From positions 372,001-436,000 of the forward strand of contig LUGG01000004.1 in assembly GCA_001683735.1 (NCBI GenBank): a stretch of 64,000 nt of DNA, written 5' to 3'. Origin of the DNA: Grifola frondosa. Its lineage: Eukaryota > Basidiomycota > Agaricomycetes > Polyporales > Grifolaceae. Position numbers and translations under genes: made by a program. Of this stretch, positions 1 to 10,177 are shown piece after piece (the stretch's first letter is position 1; the number at the start of each line of letters is the position of its first letter). The notes under the pieces are model-generated. The model saw only the letters and a list, made by a program, of their open reading frames with translations. It was not told the origin of the DNA and did no database searches.

Positions 1-534
1 CGTTCGTCACGCCTGCATCGGGGCCATTCCCTGTGATGAGTCCCCGCTCGGCAGCCTCTGCACGACCTTCCGCGCCTCGGTTACGAGGAGGTAAATTCGG
101 GGGGTCACGGGACGTCGAGCTTGTCATTTTGCCACCAAGCATCGAGCTCTGCAGGGCTTTCAATGTGGAGGGCAGGTGCATGGGATCATTGACAGTGATA
201 TAGGCCCTACCGCTCGGGCGGAAGCGATTGTACTGGAGAGATACTATTCGATGTTCATGTGAACCGTGCAGAGCTCAGTTAGAGAAATCTAGACGTACCT
301 TGCGAGACATTCTCTGCTTTTGATTTGGAACACAAGCGCAGGAGGTCAGAAGGTAAAGCCGTCCGGGGAATGTCACGGATAAGTATGTGGGTTCGCTGGT
401 TGGGTTTCGCGGTGGATCCTATACATTCAGAAGTCAACGATAGAACGGAAGATAAGACATGGAATATGCTCACTAGCTCGAGGGAAGGAGCGCGCCGCCC
501 TCCTGAAGGAGTTCGTTGTGCCCGTGCTTGCCAT
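1..534 (-). CDS. RRM-domain protein, probably mitochondrial (3' part outside window)
   Basis: Not recognised by name. I read three exons: 534-474, 418-299 and 243-1, continuing past the left edge. The start ATG at 534 gives a short basic leader (MASTGTTNSFRRAARSFPRA) that looks like a mitochondrial presequence. Next comes an RNA-recognition motif: the beta-1/RNP2-like stretch is HILIRDIP and, across the second junction, the RNP1-like stretch is GRAYITVND. Both introns have GT donors (GTGAGC, GTACGT) and TAG acceptors and keep frame in phases 1 and 1. The longer open frames upstream of 534 ignore the first intron and lack any domain. The role is inferred to be organellar RNA binding. I am confident of the RRM and less sure of the targeting. 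Confidence 0.6.
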
Positions 535-1446
535 ACCAGTTGGCTGAATTTGCGGGACTCGCGTTTCCCGCCCCACTGGCCCGATCGCATCGACTTCCGT
601 GGGAATTCCATCCGATCCGCCGGAATATGCCGGATGCCGGAAAATGTCTTGGCGAATGGTGCGTGGCGCACGCGGCTACCAGTCCTCTCATGCAGCGACG
701 CACGCTTGTTAGGATCACCGCGCACGTTCGGCATATTGCTCGCAACAGCGAGCAGAGGGTGAGAGCTCCTGTTTCTTCCCTCTGTCAGCATGCTGAAGCA
801 AACCCCCATCTTGTTACTCAGCGTAATTGTTTCAGGCGACATCTGACTTCTTGCTTTCCGTTGGCATCCGACTTGGCGTCTGGCCCAATCCTTCTTCGTA
901 TTCGAAGAAGTTGCCCGGAATGATTTGAGGGATCCGGATCGCTTCCGGTTTCAATGATCACGATGGCCCGACCGAGGTTCAGACGGCACAAACGTCCGAT
1001 GGACAGGAATGTGGGGTCAAATAACGTACGTTTCCTGGCCAGCCGAGTATGCATAGGGTTGTCGTCGGAAAACGACTCTTGAACCAGAACCACGTTCTAG
1101 TTCAAGAATCATTTTCCGAGGGGCTGCCATGACGTCGCTCTCAACTTTTTGTGAAGCGCCTGGACGCCCATAGCTGGCGAAATTACGACGACTCGGGTCC
1201 AAGGCCGTCCTAGATTTCGTAGCGATCATGTTCTTCACGTTCTTCCCTGTTCTCTCGCTCAATCTTTATGACTAACTCGGGTCGACACGGTACATCCACA
1301 CATCCTTCACCCGGCTGCCCTTCCGACTATAAATTACTTGCCTTATGAACTCTCCACTCGGCATCCTTTGCTTCACGATCCTCACGAACTATTAAGGGTT
1401 TCATCCCGCACAGCAATTGCATCTGTTTCGTTAATCCCTTGCTATC
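535..1446. other. Divergent intergenic region, no gene seen
   Basis: This stretch lies between the RRM gene (-) and the opsin-related gene (+). Short open frames on both strands overlap each other and show no domain or splice-consistent extension. The right part should hold the opsin-related promoter. Confidence 0.5.
1328..1333 (+). promoter_or_regulatory. TATA box of the opsin-related gene
   Basis: A TATAAA hexamer lies 114 bp before the ATG at 1447, a usual distance for a strongly regulated fungal gene with a short 5' leader. Assignment is by position only. Confidence 0.4.
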
Positions 1447-2458
1447 ATGGGAAACGACGCGTTGAGCCTCAACCCCCAGAGCGGTGACTTCCATCTCTCC
1501 GTCCATGGCTCCGACTGGTTATGGGCTGCGTTTTGCGTTTTTGCCCTATCATTGCTTGTCGTGGTCTTCCTCGACTTGAGGGTAAGTTTTGAGTTTGGCG
1601 TTTGTCGACGCGGACTCACACCTCTCCCGTGTTTAGAGACCGCGCGGCACCCGTTTGTTCCATCAAATCGCTATCATCGTGTTAACAGTCGCAACACTCG
1701 CATATTTCTCTATGGCCTCCGGCCTTGGTGGTGCACCTGTCACGGTGGAATTCCGTGACAATGGCCTCACCCGACCTACGCGTGAAATCTGGGTATGTTA
1801 TGTCTTTTACCCCTGTCGTCTCCTGCTCATCCGCCGTGGTGTAGTTCGCGCGTTTCATCCAGTGGTTCTTCACCTTCCCTCTTCTGCTCCTTGAGCTTCT
1901 CCTCTCCACCGGTCTCTCGCTTTCCGACATTTTCACCACCATCTTCATGGCTATGGTCGTCGTGATTGCTGGCCTGGTCGGTGCATTCGTCGTTAGCACG
2001 TACAAGTGGGGCTACTTTACCTTCGGCATGGCTGCCCTCTTTTACATCTGGTATGTCACTTCGTGTCGTCGCTTATTTGCCCATTCTAAGTTTCGTCCTC
2101 CAGGTACGTGCTGCTCTGGCACGCTCCCCACACCACCTTCGCGGAGGGCGGCAAATTGCGCACTGGCTACTTGCTATCCGCGAGCTACTTCTCGTTCCTG
2201 CTCATCCTCTACCCGATTGCTTGGGGTTGCTCCGAGGGTGGTAACGTGATATCGGTCACATCCGAGATGGTCTGGTACGGTGTCTTGGATATCCTCGCGG
2301 GACCGGTCTTCATCTTCCTCTTCCTCTTCAACCTCCGGAGTGTCGACTACGAAACATTCCAGCTGAGCTCGGGCAAGTACACCGACACATCGGCGACCCA
2401 TCCCGCTCCCCATCCGACCGAGAAGACCCCACCCGCCGGTACCGCTGGCAACGTCTAA
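1447..2458 (+). CDS. Opsin-related seven-helix membrane protein (YRO2/MRH1/HSP30 type)
   Basis: Four exons, 1447-1581, 1637-1792, 1845-2050 and 2104-2458, encode about 283 residues with seven hydrophobic helices. Helix C reads ARFIQWFFTFPLLLLELLL, which lines up with the bacteriorhodopsin helix holding Arg82, Asp85 and Asp96; here the Arg is kept, the Asp85 position is Gln and the Asp96 position is Glu. Helix G reads VLDILAGPVF: the Asp212 position is kept but the retinal Schiff-base Lys216 position is Gly. A retinal pigment is therefore not possible. This matches known fungal opsin-related proteins, which are stress-induced plasma-membrane proteins proposed to act as chaperones. The tail is Pro/Thr-rich and cytosolic. 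Every junction uses GT-AG and keeps frame. Confidence 0.92.
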
Positions 2459-2903
2459 TAGCCTCGATGTCTTCTCCTAGTGAACGGCGATGAAATCTTT
2501 CACGAATGGTGCTACGTCTGTTAATGTCATTGCTTTCGCACCCATCCTCTTTGTTTTAATAGCCCCCCTTTCTTTACATCTCCCTTTCCTTCGTTGGTTA
2601 TTGTACACTAATGTAATGTAGGCTTTTTTCGGTGTTGTATCTTCCGCGCATTCGTGCCTCGTTACTCGTTACTTTTGTTGCTTGTTACTAGCCAACCATT
2701 CCGTAAAATTAGTACGAGCTTCCGCTCCCAATCATATTGAATCCACGCCGCTCCACTTTCATTCCGCGTGTGTTTTTGGGCGTGATCATCCATGGAAAGG
2801 ATAATCAAGATTGTCGCGTGTTGGCGATCATCACGTGAGAGGACTCCAAGCCTTAACGCCACTGGACAGACTGCACACGCGAACCATTACTTGGCTTAGA
2901 GCA

Positions 2904-3920
2904 ATGTCTTCACGTCAAGACTATCGCAGACGTGACAGAAGTGCAGAAACGCATTGACAGGGATAGAGATCGTGACCGCCATAGATACCGCGATCGTGGT
3001 GCCCCGCGGAGGAGTCGCTCAAGGAGTCCACCACGCAGGGGCGAGAGGGACAGGCGAGGAGCAGGTGCGTCTCCGTGTTGGCACTACTTGCAGTACAAAA
3101 AATTCACTGATGGCCTTTTTGCTCGTGATGTTGTGCGCGGCTAGACCGACGAGACTACGGACGTGATAGAGAAGACGACCGAAGAGAACGAGATAGGCGG
3201 GATGACAGGCGAGACGACAGACGAAGAGATGGCCGTGAGAAGAGGGACGACGAGAGGGAGGGCAGGCGGGAACCTCCTGCACGGCGAGATGGTGAGTGGG
3301 AGCGGGAGCGAGACAGGGCCGTGGAACGGCGACAAGGACAGCGGCGTGAAGCCGACGGAGCGTCCTTACGAGCGTGATGGGAAGCCAGCCGAACAGCGCG
3401 CTGCTGGTGAGCCTGAACGGACGCAGTCTGAGTCTGGTGAGTTCTTCTCGACTTCATAGACGACCTTGGCCCTCATGCGGAACAGTTCCACCTCCTGCGG
3501 AGCAACCCGTTCAACGAGGAGCGTCTGAGGTTCCACCAGATGGCTACGAAGAAGGTGAAGAGATGGATATTACGAACGACGGAGACGCCGACATGATGGC
3601 GATGATGGGCATGTCTGGATTCGGCAGCACCAAGGTATGCTTAGCATCCCAGATTGCCCTGTGGTGTGACGCTGACCGTGCTGTAGGGTAGGCATGTTGA
3701 AGGAAACCAGGAAGGCTCTGTTGACGTCAAGAAGATACGTACATGGCGACAATACATGAATCGGTATGTGTTTTCCTCTTTTCCAGAGATAATGTTCCCT
3801 CAAACCATTCTTATCTGCCATCCCAGGCGTGGAGGATTCAACAGGTTCGTTTTTCTTATGTTTCATTCCACTTGAAGTCTAAACTCTCGATGTTTCAGGC
3901 CTTTGGATAAGATCAAGTGA
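2904..3920 (+). CDS. SNRNP27: U4/U6.U5 tri-snRNP 27 kDa protein (RS-rich)
   Basis: This is a spliceosomal tri-snRNP component. The N-terminal half is an Arg/Asp/Ser-rich RS-like domain (repeats of RDRDRDRHRYRD type, then RRSRSRSPPRR). The C-terminus carries the family signature: MGMSGFGSTK, then GRHVEGNQEGSVDVKK, RTWRQYMNR and finally GGFNRPLDKIK. Late exons are clear: an exon ending at 3634, then 3687-3763, an 18-nt exon 3827-3844, and 3899-3920 with the stop. The start is awkward. ATG 2904 opens a fitting MSSRQDYRRRDRSAETH but meets a stop, and the RS domain continues in the next frame. Either a one-base error lies near 2955 or a weak-donor intron (2906-2960) follows the first two bases of the ATG. 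A further intron inside 3292-3388 is also likely. Confidence 0.88.
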
Positions 3921-4436
3921 TGCCGCAGAGGTCCCTTGGATTACTTCGTACATGTGTTCCATCTATTTCACCCGTGTGTGGCACCATGGCTACAATTTAC
4001 AGTTAAGTGATGCCCTGTTGTCTGATGCATTTGTATGTACTACCCTTTACCAGTCAGACTTTCTCTGTCATGGGGATGTTCTCCCACCGTAACTCCTTCA
4101 GGGTGATCTACACAACGGTGAGCTCACGTCCCGCTTCGATCGTTCATGTAAAATATATCTGCTGTGCTCTTCCGTCATCGCGGATGTAGTATTGCTTTCG
4201 TACCTAGAATCACACGCATTGCATTCCTGAGGATCACACAAAATGGTGGCAACAATTGCAGAATGCACATCATGAAAGTCCGATAAGCATTGGACAGTAA
4301 TAGGTAGTACAGACGGGGAAAGAAGGAACCGTGAGACTCGACGCATTGACGTAACATGAATATAGCAGAAACGAGAGAACATGGAAGACGCTAGTAATCA
4401 CCGAATGCTCAACTTTCCGCCTCGACACAAGATTAC
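3921..4436. other. Convergent 3' flanks of SNRNP27 and eIF1
   Basis: The region lies between two converging genes. It is AT-richer than the exons around it and contains only small frames without features, so it most likely holds the two 3' UTRs. Confidence 0.5.
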
Positions 4437-4983
4437 TCAGAAACCGTGGATCTTGATGGTGCCCTTGGGAATGCCCTCTTCGACAAGAAATGTAGAAATC
4501 TTGGCCCGTTGATCACCCTGAAGTTGGATGACTTGGCCTGCCTCCTCATCCTCAACGAGAGTACCGTTGCAGGCGAATTCCTGGAGGTGTACAAAACATT
4601 AGTCGTCAGATCGTCAAAACTTGGCTGGTGTGTAATCCATGGGGGTGCATATGCACTTACTTTCTTGAACGCCTTCAACAGCTTCTTCGCATCGTATTCT
4701 GGGGACGAACGAAAAGCATCAGTAAAAATGTTCTATCATGATGTGTAAGCGGCAACTCACCCTTGGGCAAGCCCTGCAACGTTGTCAGGGTCTTCCGTCC
4801 GTTCCTCTGTTGGATACGAACGTGGATGTAGTTCTGCTGAGACCCAACGTCCTGGGTGCTGCTAAGCGGGTCTCCCTCGTCTGCGAAGGGGTCTGTATAT
4901 GCGCACAATAGTCAGCCACAGATCGATAAGCAAGCTTCGCTGCGGATTAGCTTACCGAAAGTGTTAAGATTCTGCACGCTCAT
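4437..4983 (-). CDS. SUI1: Translation initiation factor eIF1
   Basis: eIF1 binds the 40S subunit in the 43S complex and enforces accurate AUG selection. Four exons give about 113 residues. The short first exon encodes MSVQNLNTF, then DPFADEGDP and the core NYIHVRIQQRNGRKTLTTLQ. Downstream exons give EYDAKKLLKAFKK, EFACNGTLVEDEEAGQVIQ and the C-terminus GTIKIHGF, all classic SUI1 motifs. Start 4983 is the only ATG in frame with the DPFAD exon. Introns follow the N-terminal nine codons, the QGLPK segment and the AFKK segment. Length and motif order match yeast and human eIF1 with no missing element. It is divergent to the FYV7-like gene and shares a promoter region of about 390 bp. Confidence 0.97.
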
Positions 4984-5372
4984 GCGACGGTAAGAAACTG
5001 AAGGTAGATTGAAGAGATAAAACTGAGTGGTGGTTGTGTTTGAAGAGACGAGATGAAGGAACGGACTGAGGATGACTGAGTAGCCTCGTTCGGGGTCCGT
5101 TATATACTTATCTGCACTGTGTTATGTAATCTCGAAGATTGTGGCTGACTTGGGTTCCCCGGCACCGTCGCACAGGATTTGCCCCGTCTAGCTTGACACA
5201 AGCTCTCGCATCCATTATACGACGCATTGGTCCGCTCATAACACTGATAGCTTTCCATGGCGACGCTCAATGAAGGCACGAAAAGAAAGAAACCGCCCAC
5301 TTTCCAGCACCTTCCCGTCGAGCGGGGTGCGTAGTATGCTGCTTTGCGATTTCTCTTCACTCACTTCAAACA

Positions 5373-5941
5373 ATGGTCAATTTATTACCTGCAGTTAAGA
5401 AGCTCAAGCGCTCCTGGGTAGACGTACAAAAAATCAAGAGTAAATGGAAAGCCCAAAAGCGCAAGGAGGGCTTGGTCACGCCGAGAAGGCAACTTGATCA
5501 GATTCAACGAGAGGAGCCGCTTCAGGAAGGCGGCCCTAAACGCGATGCAGAGACGGACCAGGAAATGTCCGTTGCTTCAGATTCAAGTAGTGAGAGTGAG
5601 GAAGTGGACGGAGATGGAGAGGACCACGTCGAAGAACACCCGGTAACTTCCAAATCCAAATCTACACCACCAGCAAGGCGTAATCACAAAAAAGCCCCTC
5701 GTGGAGAGGTAGTGGAAGACCAGAACAAAAGCCTTCCTTGCGAGAACTTAGCAGGCAAGCTTACTCCCGTTCTTCCCTTCACAATCACAGATCGGATCAT
5801 CTGCATCGCCATGGTCTTGGTGGAGAGAGCTCCAGAGCAAGGGGAAGAGGACGAGGGGCTCCGAGGAACAGAGGGGGGCAGCCTGATATGCGACTACGCA
5901 TGAACGCCATGTTGGAGAAAATCAAACGAGACTTCACATGA
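5373..5941 (+). CDS. FYV7: FYV7-like rRNA-processing protein
   Basis: This is a small basic nucleolar-type protein. The N-terminus SWVDVQKIKSKWKAQKRKEG and the C-terminus GQPDMRLRMNAMLEKIKR resemble the two ends of Fyv7, a factor for early pre-40S rRNA processing in yeast. The middle is acidic and low-complexity (SDSSSESEEVDGDGEDH). The two ends lie in different frames: the first is open to a stop at 5903, while the conserved C-terminus is in the next frame and stops at 5941. The only plausible intron nearby (5755-5790, a GC donor) is a multiple of three and does not join them, so a one-base error between about 5790 and 5870 is the likeliest explanation. Family assignment rests on the two terminal motifs. 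Confidence 0.6.
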
Positions 5942-6057
5942 GATTTCCAGTCACGTTCGACTTTAAGATTTCATAACATATCGCGCACTCGAGGACATTA
6001 TCCACGTATAATACAAGATTCACCATCGGCTAGGCTCGCGCCATTCATCAACATCAC

Positions 6058-7178
6058 CTACGCTTTATTTTCTTTGTCCTCGTCCATCAGTTCTTCATCA
6101 TCCTCCATCTGCGGCTGTCTACCTTCAGTGTCCTCCTCTCTTGCTCGTATGAAACGTTCTTCCAAGCTACCACGGAAAGACCGTGTGCTCATGGTAGTGG
6201 TCGCGGACAACGGATGGGGGTGATCGCTCAAATGGCCCGGACCCAGATCATCCAGTTCGTCAACGAGCCCCAGCGCTTTGGTCTCTGGACCCATGACGCT
6301 ACCGCCCGCGGCCGCTGGAAGAGAAAGCGGACTTGGCGGCGGACTGCGGGAGCTGGAGCGTGCATCTTCATGCAGGAATGGGATGGGGGAAAAGATGGGG
6401 GTGTTTGGAGTGGAACTGGAGGTCGCAATAGGAGCTTGAGTGGCCGCGCTGTATGTGCGCTCCTTCTCTGTGAGGGCAGGGAACGTGTCCCAAGTGGAGG
6501 TGACGAGGAGAGACTTTTCCACCGCTCGCAGGTACTTGCCGAGGTATTTGTAGTGTTGTTTGGGGTTAAGGCATAATTCGCATACCCGTTGGATGCTGAA
6601 TGGCGGGCTACTGTTCAACGCATAAATCGTTAACGAATGACAGGCGTGGACTGCATGACGCACCCTTCAAAGCCATTAAGCTGCTCGTATATGATTTCTT
6701 TGAAATCATTTGCTTCCTTCTCAGTCAAGATGATTTTGGGAGATGGCCCATTGGGATTGGCGTCGCTTCGTGGCCAAAGAGGGAAGGGGGGCAATTTCAA
6801 TCCTCCATTGGGAAGAGAGCGAGGTGCAGAGATGGTGATTGGGGTGAGGGCCTCTTGCCGCCCTCAGAGAGATACATTTCTATGTTCTGCATACGGCGGC
6901 TTTGAGAATGTTTAAAATCCACGACGAGAGGCCAACACTACCTTGGCGAGCTTGTATTTGATGATGTCTCTTAATTGAGTCCATTCTGCGCTACAGAGAA
7001 TGTTGACAGTAACAGAATGGGAAGACAGAGATTAGGCGTACTCGACTAAATCTGTCGACGCTATCTGTTGCAGCAAGTCGTCGTATTCTGCCCACTCGAG
7101 GTGATATGTCAATAGAGGGAAGGCGATTAGGAGGACTTGTATACCTGACAACCACTCGAAAGCAGTGTCCGATTCCAT
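6058..7178 (-). CDS. PPP4R2: Protein phosphatase 4 regulatory subunit 2
   Basis: This is the regulatory subunit (Psy4 in yeast) of PP4, which dephosphorylates DNA-damage and cell-cycle substrates in the nucleus. Five exons, 7178-7145, 7087-7042, 6990-6942, 6851-6664 and 6610-6058, give 289 residues in a single consistent frame. The N-terminal helical domain reads EYDDLLQQIASTDLVD, then TQLRDIIKYKLAK. The core then has EANDFKEIIYEQLNGFEG, SPPFSIQRVCELCL and HYKYLGKYLRAVEKSLLV, which match PPP4R2. The C-terminal third is a Ser/Pro-rich linker ending in an acidic tail (MEDDEELMDEDKEN), as in relatives. The start at 7178 gives the expected short N-terminus. It is divergent to the lipid phosphatase gene, 286 bp away. 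Confidence 0.93.
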
Positions 7179-7464
7179 GGTTGGATAGCAGAAGTAGGGC
7201 CCAGTGGATCTACCAGCGTGCACTTGAAGACTACAAAACTTTGGAGCAGAGGACTATGTGGTTGATGAGAGTCAAGATTCAAATTTGATACGTTCAGTTA
7301 ACGTTCAAGCTCAAGCGACGCGTCGACGCGTCCAACGTGAGTTGTGCTGTAGGCCAAGACAGTGCCAAGACCGACGACGAGAACGTGGGCAACTGCGCAG
7401 TATAGTGGTGTCGACCGATGTTTCCCCTCCTGTGACCCTTCAGGACCTTCCTACATATTCTTCC

Positions 7465-9089
7465 ATGTCGTATCACCCCCTCCACGATCCTGACGATATC
7501 CCTTTACAACTTGTCTCCCAACCTCAAAGTCACAACGATAATCCGACAGGGATGAATAGCTCCCTCGAAGACTACAGTCCTAGCAGCAGAGTTATGAGTA
7601 ACAGATGGAGATGGAGGCTTGTACGCTCCTATGGCCCAGATTGGTCAGTCCTTGAGCATTGCTTCGCGAGAGCAGGCAATTGAAGTCAACCAATAGGGTA
7701 ATCACGATTGCTTTAGCGTAGGTCGTAAGGCCCCCTTCAATGCTGACTTCGTGCTGATACTGTATGCAGTGCAACGTTCTTTCTTCTTGATTATGTGCCA
7801 GGATTTAAGAGAGATTTCTCTCTAGAAGACACTTCGTGAGCCGACTCTCATATATGTTACCATTCTGATAATTGACCACAACGTAGCCTGCGCCATACGT
7901 GAGATATCATCCTTGCGTTGTGCTACTTCCAACCTGATGAGTTTCAAAACCAGATATGCGGTGCATGAACGTGTGCCGGTGAGTATAATATGCATTTCTG
8001 GGGTGTCGCGGAACAGCTGAACATCCACATAGCCACTCGCGCTCTACATGATATGCGGCGTTGCCCCCTTTGTTCTCCAAGCCCGTGATCAACTTGCTCA
8101 CTATTCGCTCTTGGTGGGACCTGCACAGTGGCTGGCTTGGCTGTCAGTCCTTCGATCTCCTTAATATTGCAATGAAAGTCTTACACGCTCGCAGTGCTCC
8201 TCGGACTTTCGATCACAGGTGCAATAACTCAATTCTCCAAGATCACTGTTGGACGACCTCGACCTGGTATGTGCCAGACGTCGTCAGGAATCGTGACTGG
8301 TCTAAACGCGCGTGCTTGCAGACGTGATTGCAAGATGCATTCCTATAGCAGGCGCTGCTGATCCGCCACTGGGACTATCCACTGCTGCCATTTGTACACA
8401 AACTGACAGTGCCATAATGAGAGATGGCTGGAGAAGTTTTCCCAGCGGTCATGCTAGCCGTGAGTGCTCCGAACTTCCGCTTTGAAATACTATTCACATT
8501 AGACAGTGTCTTTCGCTGGACTCGGCTTCCTATCGTTTTATCTGGCTGGCAAACTCCATCTATTTGATCAGAGAGGACACACGGTCAGTTTGGTAGCGCG
8601 TGCATCGGGCATATTTTGACAATCTCAACTCTGTTTCGCAGCCCAAGGCCTGGTTGGCAGTTGCTCCGTTATCGGGTGCCGCATTAGTTGCGATATCGCG
8701 CACCATGGATTACAGACGTGAGTGGGCATTTTAAGACCAGGGTTCACGATATCGACCTTGCAACACCACCAGACCATTGGCACGACGTCCTGGCAGGGTC
8801 ACTCCTTGGCTTGGTTGTCTCTTATTTTTCCTATCGTCAATTCTATCCCTCGCTTGCCTCGGAGCTCTCGCATTATCCCTACCCCCACGTATTTAAACGC
8901 GGCGGAGACATTCTGCCCACTCACCGTTGCCCACCTCTTTCCAGCGCGCCTCTAACACAGATAGAACAGCAAGGTTACCAGCAGGACTACCGCGACCACA
9001 ACCGCGACAGTCTTGCCAATGATGACCTGATACAGGATACGCTATCAACAGAGGCACCTAGACAAGCCAAAGATGGGGTAACAGCGTGA
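7465..9089 (+). CDS. PAP2-family lipid phosphate phosphatase (DPP1/LPP1 type)
   Basis: This is a membrane phosphatase acting on phosphatidate, diacylglycerol pyrophosphate or related lipids. All three catalytic motifs are visible: KITVGRPRP, PSGHAS and SRTMDYRHHWHD, with the DFSLEDTSL and RSWWDLH segments typical of the fungal branch. Eleven exons are supported by splice sites: 7465-7643, 7697-7717, 7770-7835, 7887-7898, 7954-7978, 8033-8142, 8195-8266, 8322-8459, 8507-8583, 8642-8717 and 8773-9089. Two are micro-exons of 21 and 12 nt. Exon 8033-8142 is one base too long: upstream splice phase requires the frame reading GVAPFVLQ and downstream phase requires the frame reading INLLTIRSWWD. One extra C in the CCC at 8082-8084 explains both. 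The C-terminal tail is hydrophilic. Confidence 0.9.
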
Positions 9090-9387
9090 TACTCGGCAGC
9101 CGGTTCATCCCATAGCTTAGCTTACAGTTTCCCTGATATTTATGAAATCCACGGGATGCACGAATATCTGAGTCCATTTTCCGAGAACTAGATTCGCGAG
9201 ATAATCAGCGCCGGTTCTTAAACAATCCTAGTTCCCAGGTGCGAGTCGTTTTCAAAGTATGTTGAAGCCAGTCGGCATAAGTTGCCGCGTATTTGGACGG
9301 CCAGGTACACAGCACAGCAGAGATCGCAGAAAACGAGTAGACAAGGGAATACAAAGGTAACGTGAAACTCCTCGGACAGGTCAACGG

Positions 9388-9822
9388 CTACTTTTGGTAG
9401 GACCATACATTCCGGAGCACTGCAAGCCAGATAAGCATGAAGACTATGGCAAACAAAATTTGGACTGACATCCGGCCTTCGTCGCCAATCGGTTCAGAGA
9501 ATCGTCGCTCTCTCCCATCGCCCGAACCTGGCCGCTGAGGGCGAACGAAGTGGAAGTGGGGAGTGCCCGGCCGTCGGCATCAACGTCAACAATGCTAATT
9601 TGTACCGAAGCGTGGTCCTTGGAGGTGATCAGTCGGTCTAATCGTAAAATCATTGATCAGAAGGCGTTAGCACACAGGAAAGACTGAGAATAACATACTG
9701 GTTGCCGCACACTTGCGGGGGACGTAAAGGTCTACAAGGACACCCTAAATTTCCACCAAATTCGCTCAAATTTCCGCCATGGCCTCTAATGGTACGCTGA
9801 AACTCACCTGATCGTTCTCCAT
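9388..9822 (-). CDS. RPS21: 40S ribosomal protein eS21
   Basis: This is a component of the small ribosomal subunit needed for 40S maturation. Four exons, 9822-9808, 9744-9699, 9637-9470 and 9419-9388, encode 86 residues, the normal size. The first exon is only five codons (MENDQ). It is followed by GVLVDLYVPRKCAAT, NRLITSKDHASVQISIVDVD, then ALSGQVRAMGESDDSLNRLA and the terminal exon LRNVWSYQK. All junctions are in frame and the sequence is intact. A simple open frame through the last intron gives a false C-terminus, so the final exon should not be missed. Confidence 0.96.
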
Positions 9823-10177
9823 GGCGAATTAATGTATTTTTTGTGCGTCTAGGCGGCTACCGGGAGGTACTGGCGTGTAGAGGCGCGTAAAGTTAGAAAC
9901 TGTACAGTTGCAACTTTCTATTTGTCCCTGCTTGTATGTTGCCGTTTCGGGAATGCACTGTGCCGCACGTGATATGACGCGCGGCGTTGCCGATGGTATG
10001 CGCGCTAAGTGAACGCTTGCGCCCGCAGCTCAGCTTCAGTCTCAGTCAAATACCATAAACCCGCTGATGGGCGGTTCACCCAGACCACCGCCTTTCGACG
10101 TTTCCTTGTCCACAATTTCTGTGTGTTAATAACGTTCGGTGTACGCCGTTGGCTCACATTTATCTCAGTTCGACTCC

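Noticed and set aside
325..923. Plus-strand frames opposite the RRM gene
   Set aside because: They overlap the spliced RRM gene and its leader and have no features of their own.
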